DNA of 40,749 nucleotides, taken from contig CAJMNR010000035.1 of assembly GCA_905214875.1 (NCBI GenBank), positions 1 to 40,749 on the forward strand, read 5' to 3'. Made by a program: the position numbers and the translations under genes. This document shows, piece after piece, positions 1 through 7,894 of this stretch. Origin of the DNA: an uncultured bacterium. Its GTDB lineage: Bacteria; Bacillota; Clostridia; Lachnospirales; Lachnospiraceae. Within the stretch, counting starts at the first letter, position 1; the number at the start of each line of letters is the position of its first letter. Under the pieces are notes generated by a model. The model was not told the DNA's origin. It made no database searches and saw only the letters and a list, made by a program, of their open reading frames with translations.

Positions 1-15
1 TGTACGGAAATTCCC

Positions 16-549
16 TTAATGGTACTTCTGGCGGTACAGACACGGGGATAATTCATGTTTCTTTGCAAGCGCCGCAACCTTACGTATATCAATCACATGC
101 ATCATCGGATTGGTTGGTGTCTCAATATAAATGGCTTTGGTAGGCTCTATAATATTTTGTGCAAACTGCGTTTCGTCGTCTAAACGACTGAAGGTAATAC
201 CATTTTTCTTGCTGATATTGTCAAAAAGACGAATGGTTCCTCCATATAAATCGCTGTTCGTGATAATATGGTCTCCTGGCTGAAATAACTCCATCAGGTT
301 GCTGATTGCTGCCATCCCACTTGAAAATGCAAAGGCATCTACTCCATTTTCTAACGATGCTACTACATGCTCTAACTGCTCTCTTGTTGGATTTTGAAGA
401 CGGCTATAATCATATCCTGTACTCATTCCTACTGCCGGATGTGCAAAGGTTGCCGTCTGATAAATCGGGAAACTTAATGCACCCGTTAAATCCGTCTTGT
501 TTTCCTCTCCATCCCCATATAAACATTTTGTCGTAATCGAATATCCCAT
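16..549 (-). pseudogene. Truncated cystathionine gamma-synthase / O-acetylhomoserine sulfhydrylase family gene
   Basis: The first ~165 residues match the N-terminal half of the PLP-dependent transsulfuration enzymes (MetB/MetC/MetY family): the motif PIYQTATFAHP, the substrate-loop segment YDYSRLQNPTREQLE, the cofactor-stacking region AFSSGMAAI, and YIETPTNPMMHVIDI. Homology stops after AALAKKH, where the family continues with a VDNTF segment and later the PLP-binding Lys. Here there are about twelve unrelated residues and a TAA at 16-18, and none of the three minus-strand frames of bases 1-54 restores the family sequence. The ATG at 547-549 is chosen over an upstream GTG because AGGTG lies just ahead of it. 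It starts 17 bases after the desulfurase stop, so both are probably one transcript. Without the PLP Lys the product cannot be an active enzyme. Sequence beyond the window edge could still show an insertion or a split gene. Confidence 0.75.
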
Positions 550-566
550 TGGTTTCACCTACTTTC

Positions 567-1772
567 CTATTTATTTTCAACTAGTATTTCTTGCTTCTGT
601 CCTTTTAAATAATCCTCAAATAATGGTGACATACTTCTTAGTGTCGTGACTGCTTCCTTAATCTTCTCTACTACAAAATCAATCTCTTCCTTCGTTGTTT
701 CTTCCGACAACGTAAGTCGTAAGGAACCATGGGCAATCTCATGTGGAAGACCAATGGCAAGCAGTACATGCGAAGGATCTAGGGAACCTGAAGTAAAAGC
801 TGACCCGCTAGAAGCGCAAATACCATTTTGATCAAGCATGATAAGTAGCGATTCCCCTTCTACAAAACGGAAGCAAAAGTTTGCATTGTTTGGAAGCCGT
901 TTGACTGGATCTCCATTTAACCTTACATACTCAATTTCCGTAAGAACCCGTTCAATCAAGTAATCCCTAAGTTTCGTTTCCCGTTCTGCATTCTTTTCAA
1001 TAGTATTTGTTGCAAGTCTTGCAGCCTCTGCCACCCCTACGATACCAGGCACATTGGTCGTACCAGCTCTTCTCTTTCTCTCCTGAGAGCCACCATGGAT
1101 AAAGGAGCCAAGACGTATGCCGGTTCTTACATAAAGGAATCCGATTCCCTTAGGACCATGGAATTTATGTCCGCTGGCGCTTAAGGCATCAATATGTAAT
1201 GCATCCACGTCAATTGGCACATGGGTATATGCCTGCACTGCATCGGTGTGGAAAAAGATATGATGTTTGTTTGCCAATTCTCCGATTTCTTTAATTGGTT
1301 CAATGGTTCCAATCTCGTTATTTGCAAACATAATGCTGATTAAAATGGTTTCCGGACGAATCGCATGTTCCAGTTCCTCTAAATCAATCCGTCCATTCTC
1401 ATCTACATTCAAATAAGTGACTTCGTATCCATGTTTCTCAAGATATTCGCACGTATGTAATACCGCATGATGCTCAATCTTCGTTGTAATGATGTGGTTT
1501 CCTTTCTCCTTATAGGCCTCTGCCACACCTTTGATGATCCAGTTGTCGGATTCGCTACCACCACCAGTAAAATAAATCTCTTCCGCCTTTGCCCCAATCG
1601 TTTGGGCAATCTGATTTCTTGCTTCATCTACAACCTTGTGACTCTTCTGTGCAAAACTATATACACTAGACGGATTGCTATAGTTCTCTATAAAATAAGG
1701 TTTCATTTTTTCAAATACCTCTTCGGTCACTGCCGTCGTTGCTGCATTATCAAGATATATTAATTTTCCCAT
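567..1772 (-). CDS. Cysteine desulfurase homologue (NifS/IscS class I) with catalytic Cys replaced by Phe
   Basis: A 401-residue class I cysteine desulfurase (fold-type I PLP enzyme), full length. Cofactor features are intact: YLDNAATT near the N-terminus, the ring-stacking His in IEHHAV (around 101), HTDAVQ (around 175-180) and the PLP Lys203 in SGHKFHGPKG. The mobile catalytic loop reads SSGSAFTSGSLDPSHV. Family members carry Cys where this protein has Phe326 (codon TTT at 795-797; TGT would be one base away). That Cys forms the persulfide (Cys325 in Azotobacter NifS, Cys328 in E. coli IscS), so normal desulfurase activity is not expected, although PLP chemistry on another substrate is possible. 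The start follows GAGAGG with good spacing. It is the first gene of a two-gene sulfur operon with the truncated gene downstream. A sequencing error at this codon cannot be excluded. Confidence 0.88.
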   Translation of the reverse strand: MGKLIYLDNAATTAVTEEVFEKMKPYFIENYSNPSSVYSFAQKSHKVVDEARNQIAQTIGAKAEEIYFTGGGSESDNWIIKGVAEAYKEKGNHIITTKIEHHAVLHTCEYLEKHGYEVTYLNVDENGRIDLEELEHAIRPETILISIMFANNEIGTIEPIKEIGELANKHHIFFHTDAVQAYTHVPIDVDALHIDALSASGHKFHGPKGIGFLYVRTGIRLGSFIHGGSQERKRRAGTTNVPGIVGVAEAARLATNTIEKNAERETKLRDYLIERVLTEIEYVRLNGDPVKRLPNNANFCFRFVEGESLLIMLDQNGICASSGSAFTSGSLDPSHVLLAIGLPHEIAHGSLRLTLSEETTKEEIDFVVEKIKEAVTTLRSMSPLFEDYLKGQKQEILVENK

Positions 1773-1799
1773 ACGCTAACCTCTCTTTTCTATACTATA

Positions 1800-1816
1800 C
1801 CTATTTCATTAGTAGG
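1800..1816. promoter_or_regulatory. Possible regulator-binding palindrome in the desulfurase leader
   Basis: CCTATT-N5-AGTAGG is a near-perfect dyad just inside the predicted transcript of the desulfurase operon. Rrf2-family regulators (IscR, CymR) control Fe-S and cysteine genes in Firmicutes and bind CC-rich dyads of similar shape. The assignment rests on shape and context only. Confidence 0.25.
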
Positions 1817-1868
1817 ATTTGTATTCAAAAAAAATAGTTCTTTTTTCTCCCTTGCTTTGTTAGATACT

Positions 1869-1898
1869 ATTATATGCAATTTACAAAAAAAGTGTTAA
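1869..1898 (-). promoter_or_regulatory. Probable promoter of the cysteine desulfurase operon
   Basis: Read on the minus strand, TTAACA (1893-1898) is followed after 18 bases by TATAAT (1869-1874), a good housekeeping-sigma promoter. Transcription would begin near 1862 and leave a ~90-base leader before the start codon at 1772. Confidence 0.55.
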
Positions 1899-1906
1899 TA
1901 TGTAAA

Positions 1907-1949
1907 ATCGGCATCTAGCTATAGATTATACCTATAACTAAATGCCGAT
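1907..1949. terminator. Long imperfect hairpin downstream of the aromatic-acid operon
   Basis: ATCGGCAT (1907-1914) pairs with ATGCCGAT (1942-1949). The stem continues inward through TAG/CTA and TATAG/CTATA with only single mismatches. On the minus strand it is followed by TTTTACA, so it may be a backup terminator after the hairpin at 1977-2018. It also lies just upstream of the desulfurase promoter and could equally be a control element there. Confidence 0.35.
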
Positions 1950-1976
1950 AATTCATTACATCTATGAACTCAAGGT

Positions 1977-2018
1977 AAAACTTTCACCCACTACGTAGTT
2001 TTTCTTGGGGGAAAGTTT
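1977..2018 (-). terminator. Hairpin after the ACT-domain gene, probable operon terminator
   Basis: The arms AAACTTTC-CCC and GGG-GAAAGTTT flank a ~20-base loop that begins 10 bases after the ACT-gene stop. The T-run after it is short (TTTTACCTT), so termination may be partial. Confidence 0.4.
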
Positions 2019-2027
2019 GAAAACCAA

Positions 2028-2462
2028 TTATTCACAATTAATGCTATAAGCATCCTCTGCTGCAAATAACTCATATCCGTTATCTACAAGCGTCTTTTCC
2101 GCCCGGATCGTATCGCTTGTCTTTACAATAATCGAAGCATTTTCTCCCGTTGCCAGCGTATACATATATTCTACCGATAGGTCAGCAGTCACAATATCAT
2201 TTAATACCTGTTGTAACATGCCAATCTTATGTGGCAGTTTGATTGCAATTACATCTGTCAGCATTGCAGAAAAATCTGCATCCTTTAATACTTGCTTTCC
2301 TTTGATTGGATCTGAAACGATCAGTCGAAGCACGCCGTATTCTGCCGTGTCAGCAAGGCTTAACGATACAATATTAATATCATTTTTCGCTAACGTTTCC
2401 GTTACCTGCTCTAAACGTCCTTCCCGGTTTTCAATAAACACGGATAACTGCTTAATTACCAT
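2028..2462 (-). CDS. Tandem ACT-domain protein
   Basis: About 144 residues made of two ACT modules. The first begins IKQLSVFIENREGRLEQVTE, the typical ligand-binding turn; the second covers roughly residues 75-140 and contains IKLPHKIGMLQQVL. ACT modules bind amino acids and regulate enzymes or transport. This short stand-alone type is commonly encoded beside indolepyruvate:ferredoxin oxidoreductase and phenylacetate-CoA ligase genes, as here. The ATG at 2462 is preferred because GGGAG sits at suitable distance and it avoids a 29-base overlap with the upstream ligase. The longer frame (to 2522) adds 20 residues without domain homology. A likely role is aromatic amino acid sensing for this operon; the ligand is inferred. 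Confidence 0.85.
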   Translation of the reverse strand: MVIKQLSVFIENREGRLEQVTETLAKNDINIVSLSLADTAEYGVLRLIVSDPIKGKQVLKDADFSAMLTDVIAIKLPHKIGMLQQVLNDIVTADLSVEYMYTLATGENASIIVKTSDTIRAEKTLVDNGYELFAAEDAYSINCE

Positions 2463-2493
2463 GGAACCACTCTCCCAACTTTCCATTTCACTG

Positions 2494-3792
2494 CTATACA
2501 AGTTTACGTTTATCAATGACACGTTTTGCCTTACCCTCGCTTCTCTCTATCGTTCTAGGCTCAACCAATTTAACCTTGACTGCAATACCTAGTGCCTGCT
2601 GAAGCGTATGGGCAATCTTATTCGTCAAACTTTCTAATTTCCTGATTTCATCTGAGAAAAACCGTTCTTCAACTTCGACTAATACCTGCAACGTATCTAG
2701 ATTATTGACACGGTCGACAATCAGCTGATAATGCGGACTCGTCTCACCCATTTCAAGAAGGGCACTCTCTACTTGAGAAGGGAATACATTAACACCACGG
2801 ATAATCAGCATATCATCAGAACGTCCTTTAAACCTGGAGATTCTTGCAAGTGTACGACCACAGTCGCATTTGTCATACGTAATACTTGTCAAATCCTTCG
2901 TGCGATAACGGAATAATGGCAACGCTTCCTTCGTAAGTGTCGTAAATACCAATTCTCCTGTCTCACCAGGAGCACATGGAGCTAGGGTATCTGGGTTAAT
3001 GATTTCAGGAATAAAGTGATCTTCCCATACATGTAACCCCTTATGGCATTCACAATCGGCTGCAACGCCTGGTCCCATGACCTCACTTAGACCATAAATA
3101 TCATGACACGTGATATTTAGCTTATGCTCAATTTCCTTACGCATATTTTCCGTCCATGGCTCAGCGCCACAGATAGCTTTCTTCAGTTGAATCTTATCAA
3201 GCAGATTCGCATCTTCTAACGCCTCTGCAATATGTAATAAATACGATGGTGTACAGGCAATAGCAGTCACACCAAAATCCTGCATCATCGTAATCTGCTT
3301 CTTTGTATTACCAACGCTCATAGGAACTACGGTAGCACCAAGGTTTTCTGCACCGTAATGCACCCCAAGGCCTCCAGTAAACATACCATAACCATAGGAA
3401 ATCTGAATCTTATCCTGTGCGCCGATCCCTGCCATGCAAAGAACCCTTGCCACACATTCCTGCCAGATTTCAATATCCCTTCTAGAATACCCAACAACAG
3501 TAGCCTTTCCTGTCGTTCCGGAAGAAGCATGGATTCTTACGACCTCCGACTGCGGAATGGCAAACAATCCAAATGGATAATTGTCTCTTAAGTCTGTCTT
3601 TGTCGTATAAGGAAGCTTATGTAAATCTTCGATTCCCCTAATGTCACCAGGCTCGATTCCAAGCTGCTGCATCTTTTTTCTATAAAACTCTACATTATGA
3701 TAAACCCTTGCTACCATTTTTTTTAATCTTGCACTTTGCAGAGACATCAATTCATCTCTGCTCATACATTCTTTCGTTTCATTCCATATCAT
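2494..3792 (-). CDS. Phenylacetate-CoA ligase family protein (PaaK-like)
   Basis: A 432-residue adenylate-forming enzyme that converts an aryl acetate, ATP and CoA to the aryl-acetyl-CoA, or runs in reverse to make ATP. Seen in the sequence are the phosphate loop HASSGTTGKATVVGY around residues 90-105, YGYGMFTGGLGVHYGAE, the adenylate motif IYGLSEVMGPGVA, and the hinge-region RGRSD-like element FKGRSDDMLIIRGVNVFPSQVE. A Cys/His cluster (CECHKG, then CDCG) is also present, as in other PaaK proteins. The start at 3792 (MIWNETKE) is chosen because GGAGG lies nine bases upstream; an ATG at 3801 would touch that site. It sits 35 bases after iorB and before the ACT gene, matching known ior-paaK clusters. 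Confidence 0.92.
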   Translation of the reverse strand: MIWNETKECMSRDELMSLQSARLKKMVARVYHNVEFYRKKMQQLGIEPGDIRGIEDLHKLPYTTKTDLRDNYPFGLFAIPQSEVVRIHASSGTTGKATVVGYSRRDIEIWQECVARVLCMAGIGAQDKIQISYGYGMFTGGLGVHYGAENLGATVVPMSVGNTKKQITMMQDFGVTAIACTPSYLLHIAEALEDANLLDKIQLKKAICGAEPWTENMRKEIEHKLNITCHDIYGLSEVMGPGVAADCECHKGLHVWEDHFIPEIINPDTLAPCAPGETGELVFTTLTKEALPLFRYRTKDLTSITYDKCDCGRTLARISRFKGRSDDMLIIRGVNVFPSQVESALLEMGETSPHYQLIVDRVNNLDTLQVLVEVEERFFSDEIRKLESLTNKIAHTLQQALGIAVKVKLVEPRTIERSEGKAKRVIDKRKLV

Positions 3793-3827
3793 ACGTAACA
3801 TCCTCCTCCAACCATTTTCGGTACCGT

Positions 3828-4400
3828 TTACTTATGAAGTGTATATCCTATGTCAAACGCCTTCTTATTGATTTCAATTGTCTTAGGAGGAACTGTCTGC
3901 TCAATCACCGTAATCCAATCGTTGTAATCAATCTCCATATGTCTTGCTGCAATTCCCAATACTACATTATTAAAGACACGAGGATTTCCCAATTTCTTTG
4001 CCTCGGCCATTGCGTCCACTCTTAACACTTTATATTTTTCTTCTAAGTCTTCGATGATATGCTCTGGATACGTTGCCGCACCGATGACAACAGGCATTGG
4101 ATCGATTCTTTCATCATTTACAACCAATACGCCATCTTTCTTTAAGAAATGTGCATATCGAAGCGCTTCTAACCGTTCAAAAGCAATTAATACATCCGCA
4201 CATCCTTCTTCCACGATTGGCTCTGCTACCTTTTCCCCATAACGAACAAAGGTAACAACACTTCCACCACGCTGTGCCATTCCGTGTACTTCTGAAATCT
4301 TAACATCATATCCAACATGTAACATTAACTTCCCTAAAATCCTGCTTGTCAGTAAGGTGCCTTGGCCGCCGACACCTACAATCATAATATTTTTCGTCAT
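3828..4400 (-). CDS. iorB: Indolepyruvate:ferredoxin oxidoreductase, beta subunit
   Basis: A 190-residue gamma-domain subunit of the 2-oxoacid:ferredoxin oxidoreductase superfamily. The N-terminal GVGGQGTLLTSRILGKLM loop and HGMAQRGGSVVTFVR are characteristic. With IorA it oxidises aryl pyruvates (from Trp, Phe, Tyr transamination) to aryl-acetyl-CoA plus CO2, reducing ferredoxin; the reaction can run toward carboxylation when ferredoxin is strongly reduced. Starts at an ATG after AGGAGG, 12 bases behind iorA, so the two are translated together. Confidence 0.93.
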   Translation of the reverse strand: MTKNIMIVGVGGQGTLLTSRILGKLMLHVGYDVKISEVHGMAQRGGSVVTFVRYGEKVAEPIVEEGCADVLIAFERLEALRYAHFLKKDGVLVVNDERIDPMPVVIGAATYPEHIIEDLEEKYKVLRVDAMAEAKKLGNPRVFNNVVLGIAARHMEIDYNDWITVIEQTVPPKTIEINKKAFDIGYTLHK

Positions 4401-4412
4401 ATCAGCTTCCTC

Positions 4413-6152
4413 CTATACTTCAACTTTTACAATGGCACCAAACTTACATCTTGTTTCACAAAGACCACAGCCATTACACATCGTATCGTTGATTTTAGCT
4501 GTTCCATCTGCTAATTTCGTAATTGCTGGACAACCTGGTTTTAAGCAGCTGCCACATTTCTTGCAAGCATTAGGATCAACTGTATATTGGAACTTGATTG
4601 GCGCTTTATTTAATAAGGCACAAGGAGCTTTTGTAATGATGACGCTGATTTCGTCCCTTGCTACCTCACGTTTCACCGTTTCTTCTAACGTAACGACATC
4701 AAATGCATTTACCTCGTAAACATGTTCAATGCCGATTGCCTTACAAAGATTATAAATGTCGATTGCATAGGTAGGAGTTCCAGCAAGTGTTTTACCAGTA
4801 GCCGCATGGTCTTGATGTCCTGTCATTCCTGTTGTGGAATTATCAAGAATCATAACCGTTCCGGTTGCCTGGTTATATACCATGTTCATCAAGGAATTGA
4901 CTCCGGTATGCATAAAAGTCGAATCCCCAATGACTGCAACCCAGTTTTTAATGTAGTCTTTGCCTTTTGCCTTTTCCATTCCATGTAACATGGAGATACT
5001 CGCTCCCATACATACTGTCGTATCAATAACGCTAAGTGGTGGTACGGCACCTAATGTATAGCAGCCGATATCTCCTGCTGCATGGATTTTTAATTTGTTA
5101 AGGACAGAATATACGCTTCTATGAGGACAGCCAGGGCAAAGGATTGGTGGTCTGTTTGGCACCTTTGCAGCCTCTTCGATCTGTAAGTCTTCATTTAATA
5201 ATGCCTTACGGATAAGATTCGCACTATATTCTCCTTGGATTGTGAAGATTTCCTTGCCAGTTGCTTTAATTCCCCAAGATTTTACCTGTTCTTCAATGAC
5301 TGGCTCTAATTCTTCTACTATGTACAATTTTTCTACATTCTTTGCAAACTCTTCGATTAACTTCCTTGGTAATGGATTCACAATACCAAGTTTTAATACG
5401 GAAGCGTTTGGAACAGCTTCTTTTACATATTGATAAGGAATTCCCGATGTGATGATTCCTATACTCTTATCGTTATATTCGACTTTATTGATTGGAAAGT
5501 TACATGCATCTGCTGCTAACTTCTTATTTCTCTCTTCCACAATGATATGACGCATCTTTGCATTACCAGGCATCATGACATTCTTCTGTGGATTTCTTTC
5601 ATATGGCTTATCCTCAGGCTCTACACGCTCCTCTAATTCTACTAATCCCTGAGAATGGGAAAGCCTTGTGGTCGTTCTTACCATGACCGGCGTATCATAG
5701 TTCTCACTTACTTCATAGGCAAACTTGATAAATTCTTTTGCTTCCGAACTGTCGGATGGCTCAATTACAGGAACATTTGCTGCCCTTGCAACCATTCTGG
5801 AATCCTGTTCATTCTGTGAACTATAAAGACCAGGATCGTCTGCAGCTACTAAAACGAGTCCACCATTTACACCTGAATAGGCGATGGAATATAACGGATC
5901 GGAGGCTACGTTGACACCGACATGCTTCATAGAAGCCAAGGCACGTACGCCACTGATACTTGCACCAATTGCCACTTCCATTGCCACTTTCTCATTTGGA
6001 GACCACTCTGCATAAACTCCATCATATTTTACAAGATTTTCACTAATTTCCGTACTTGGTGTTCCAGGGTATGCCGCAGAAACTTTAACACCCGCTTCAT
6101 AAGCACCTCTTGCAAATGCCTCATTGCCAAGCATTATTACTTTGTCTGACAC
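4413..6152 (-). CDS. iorA: Indolepyruvate:ferredoxin oxidoreductase, alpha subunit
   Basis: A 579-residue catalytic subunit of the usual IorA length. It starts with MLGNEAFARGAYEAGVKVSAAYPGTPSTEI (pyrimidine-binding domain, here quoted in parts: MLGNEAFARG and AAYPGTPSTEI). The TPP-binding domain near residues 340-430 contains CPGCPHR, GDIGCYTLG and GDSTFMHTGVNSL. A C-terminal ferredoxin module has two 4Fe-4S motifs, CKKCGSCLKPGC and CNGCGLCETRC. The start is a GTG behind AAAGGTGG. Role: thiamine-dependent, CoA-dependent oxidation of aryl pyruvates in aromatic amino acid fermentation, or the reverse reductive carboxylation. It follows the symporter gene by 16 bases. Confidence 0.95.
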   Translation of the reverse strand: MSDKVIMLGNEAFARGAYEAGVKVSAAYPGTPSTEISENLVKYDGVYAEWSPNEKVAMEVAIGASISGVRALASMKHVGVNVASDPLYSIAYSGVNGGLVLVAADDPGLYSSQNEQDSRMVARAANVPVIEPSDSSEAKEFIKFAYEVSENYDTPVMVRTTTRLSHSQGLVELEERVEPEDKPYERNPQKNVMMPGNAKMRHIIVEERNKKLAADACNFPINKVEYNDKSIGIITSGIPYQYVKEAVPNASVLKLGIVNPLPRKLIEEFAKNVEKLYIVEELEPVIEEQVKSWGIKATGKEIFTIQGEYSANLIRKALLNEDLQIEEAAKVPNRPPILCPGCPHRSVYSVLNKLKIHAAGDIGCYTLGAVPPLSVIDTTVCMGASISMLHGMEKAKGKDYIKNWVAVIGDSTFMHTGVNSLMNMVYNQATGTVMILDNSTTGMTGHQDHAATGKTLAGTPTYAIDIYNLCKAIGIEHVYEVNAFDVVTLEETVKREVARDEISVIITKAPCALLNKAPIKFQYTVDPNACKKCGSCLKPGCPAITKLADGTAKINDTMCNGCGLCETRCKFGAIVKVEV

Positions 6153-6168
6153 ATAAATCCACCTTTCT

Positions 6169-7680
6169 TTATTTTATTTCATTTATCTTTGTTTCGCAGC
6201 TGTTGAATACATAACTAAGGTGTGTTTGTTCTAAGCGTTCTGTCACTAAACTAACAACCACTAAAACTAAGTTAGGGAATACAATGGAACATGCACTCAC
6301 TGTAGTAATCATAGCACTATTAACCCCGTAATTCAACACGCCGAAGCCCATTATGGAAATTGCTGTAAGTATACTTGCATACACTCCTTTTCTTGTTGCC
6401 CTCTTCCAGTAAAGGCCCAACAAATAAGGGGCTAAGAGCACTCCAGCAACGACTCCCCAACTTAATGCATTCAAGTTAAGAATTGGGCTATCACCGATGG
6501 CTAACAAATACGCCGCAAGGATAAATAACATACAGCACCCACGAAGCAATAACATCGTCTTTTTCTCCGTAAGCTTTTCTTTAGCGAGTGGCTTTACAAG
6601 GTCCATGACAAACGTTGTGCTCGACGCTAAAACGATGCTTGAAAGCGTGGACATGGACGCCGCTAAGATTACGACTAGTAACAAGGCAAGTAAGATTTTA
6701 GGTAGAGTGTCATTTAGGATATTTGGAACTATGCTGTCAAATGGAATCTTCGTAAGAACGCCATTTTGTAAAACAGCTGGCGAACCATCAATATTTGGAA
6801 TCAATAACCGGCTAAAGGACCCCATCGTATATGCTCCCGTCGTAATGATAATGGCAAAGACAGTAGATACGACTTTGGCAACCGGAATGGATTTCTCACT
6901 CTTAATCGTATAAAACCGGCTGACCATCTGAGGAAGTCCCCATGTACCAAGACTCGTCATAATGACAAGAGACAAAAGCGGCACAAACGTATCTTTCGTA
7001 AATGGCACAACCAAATCCGTACTGATGGCATTAAGGCTCTTCACACCATTTACCACGCCTCCCACATCAGAGTCCTTCAGAATAAATATAATTAAAAGTC
7101 CAACTCCAACAATCATAATGCATCCTTGAATGAAGTCTGCAATGGATGCCGCTAAAAATCCTCCAGCAAACAAATATATGGCGGTTACAATGGTCATAAA
7201 CAGCATGATATAATTCTCATCAATCTGAAACGTGATTTCAAATAAAGCCCCAAGTCCTTTATATACACTGGCTGCATATGGCACTAAAAATATAAAGATA
7301 ATAAGCGCCGTTATGTATCGTAATTTTGAATCCTTATAGCGGATTCCGATAAACTGAGGCATCGTTGCTGCTTTCAGTCTCCTCGTCATCTCTCTCGTTC
7401 GTTTCCCCAATACCTTCCATGCCAGATAGGTTCCTAAAAAGGAATTGCCGATTACGATCCAGAATGCACTCATTCCGTACGTCCAGCCATTCTTTCCTGC
7501 GTGCCCCACAAGGATAACCGCGGAAAAATAAGCCGTTCCATAGGAAAATGCCGACATCCAAGATGGAATCTGCCTTCCTCCAAGTGCGTAATCATCCACC
7601 GACTTAATCTTCTTTTTGGAATACAATGTAACCCCGATCATTACAGCAAGATAGCATAATAAGCTTAAAATATACTCCAT
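6169..7680 (-). CDS. Sodium:solute symporter family transporter
   Basis: About 503 residues with roughly 13 hydrophobic segments, the layout of SSS-family Na+ symporters. Family sequence features are YALGGRQIPSWMSAFSYGTAYFSAV near the N-terminus (TM1/TM2 region), the GGFLAASIADFIQG segment, and the long central LAASMSTLSSIVLASSTTFVMD region. The ATG at 7680 is preferred because GGAG lies seven bases ahead and the protein then begins directly at the first membrane segment. It is first in the iorAB-paaK-ACT operon with only 16 bases before iorA, which suggests it imports an aromatic amino acid or an aryl acid used by these enzymes; the substrate is inferred. Confidence 0.88.
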   Translation of the reverse strand: MEYILSLLCYLAVMIGVTLYSKKKIKSVDDYALGGRQIPSWMSAFSYGTAYFSAVILVGHAGKNGWTYGMSAFWIVIGNSFLGTYLAWKVLGKRTREMTRRLKAATMPQFIGIRYKDSKLRYITALIIFIFLVPYAASVYKGLGALFEITFQIDENYIMLFMTIVTAIYLFAGGFLAASIADFIQGCIMIVGVGLLIIFILKDSDVGGVVNGVKSLNAISTDLVVPFTKDTFVPLLSLVIMTSLGTWGLPQMVSRFYTIKSEKSIPVAKVVSTVFAIIITTGAYTMGSFSRLLIPNIDGSPAVLQNGVLTKIPFDSIVPNILNDTLPKILLALLLVVILAASMSTLSSIVLASSTTFVMDLVKPLAKEKLTEKKTMLLLRGCCMLFILAAYLLAIGDSPILNLNALSWGVVAGVLLAPYLLGLYWKRATRKGVYASILTAISIMGFGVLNYGVNSAMITTVSACSIVFPNLVLVVVSLVTERLEQTHLSYVFNSCETKINEIK

Positions 7681-7751
7681 CCACAATCTCCGTTCTATTA
7701 GTTTTTGCATGTGTATTTCCACTCACACGCATTAACGCTTTACAGTAATAA

Positions 7752-7780
7752 ATTTTACAACAAAAGGAAATATAAGTCAA
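7752..7780 (-). promoter_or_regulatory. Promoter of the symporter-iorAB-paaK operon
   Basis: Minus strand: TTGACT (7775-7780), 17-base spacer, TAAAAT (7752-7757). Its -35 element is only 26 bases from the -35 of the divergent DAHP synthase promoter, so one regulator could affect both. Confidence 0.65.
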
Positions 7781-7806
7781 TACTGCAGTGAGCTAAAATA
7801 TTGTAA

Positions 7807-7835
7807 TTGACTTTATAAAATAAAACATATAGAAT
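7807..7835 (+). promoter_or_regulatory. Promoter of the DAHP synthase gene
   Basis: TTGACT (7807-7812), 17-base spacer, TAGAAT (7830-7835). This is the only promoter seen for the only plus-strand gene; the leader would be about 50 bases. Confidence 0.65.
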
Positions 7836-7894
7836 ACAAATAACCATTTTAAAGATACATAAAAATGCATAAGAATACAAAAAGGAGAGTACAT

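Noticed and set aside
1773..1870. T-box or SAM riboswitch before the sulfur operon
   Set aside because: The leader is only ~90 bases and I found no T-box sequence, specifier loop or SAM-riboswitch core.
2218..2592. 124-codon plus-strand frame over the ACT and paaK genes
   Set aside because: Fully antisense to two well-supported genes with clear domains; no promoter or ribosome binding site seen.
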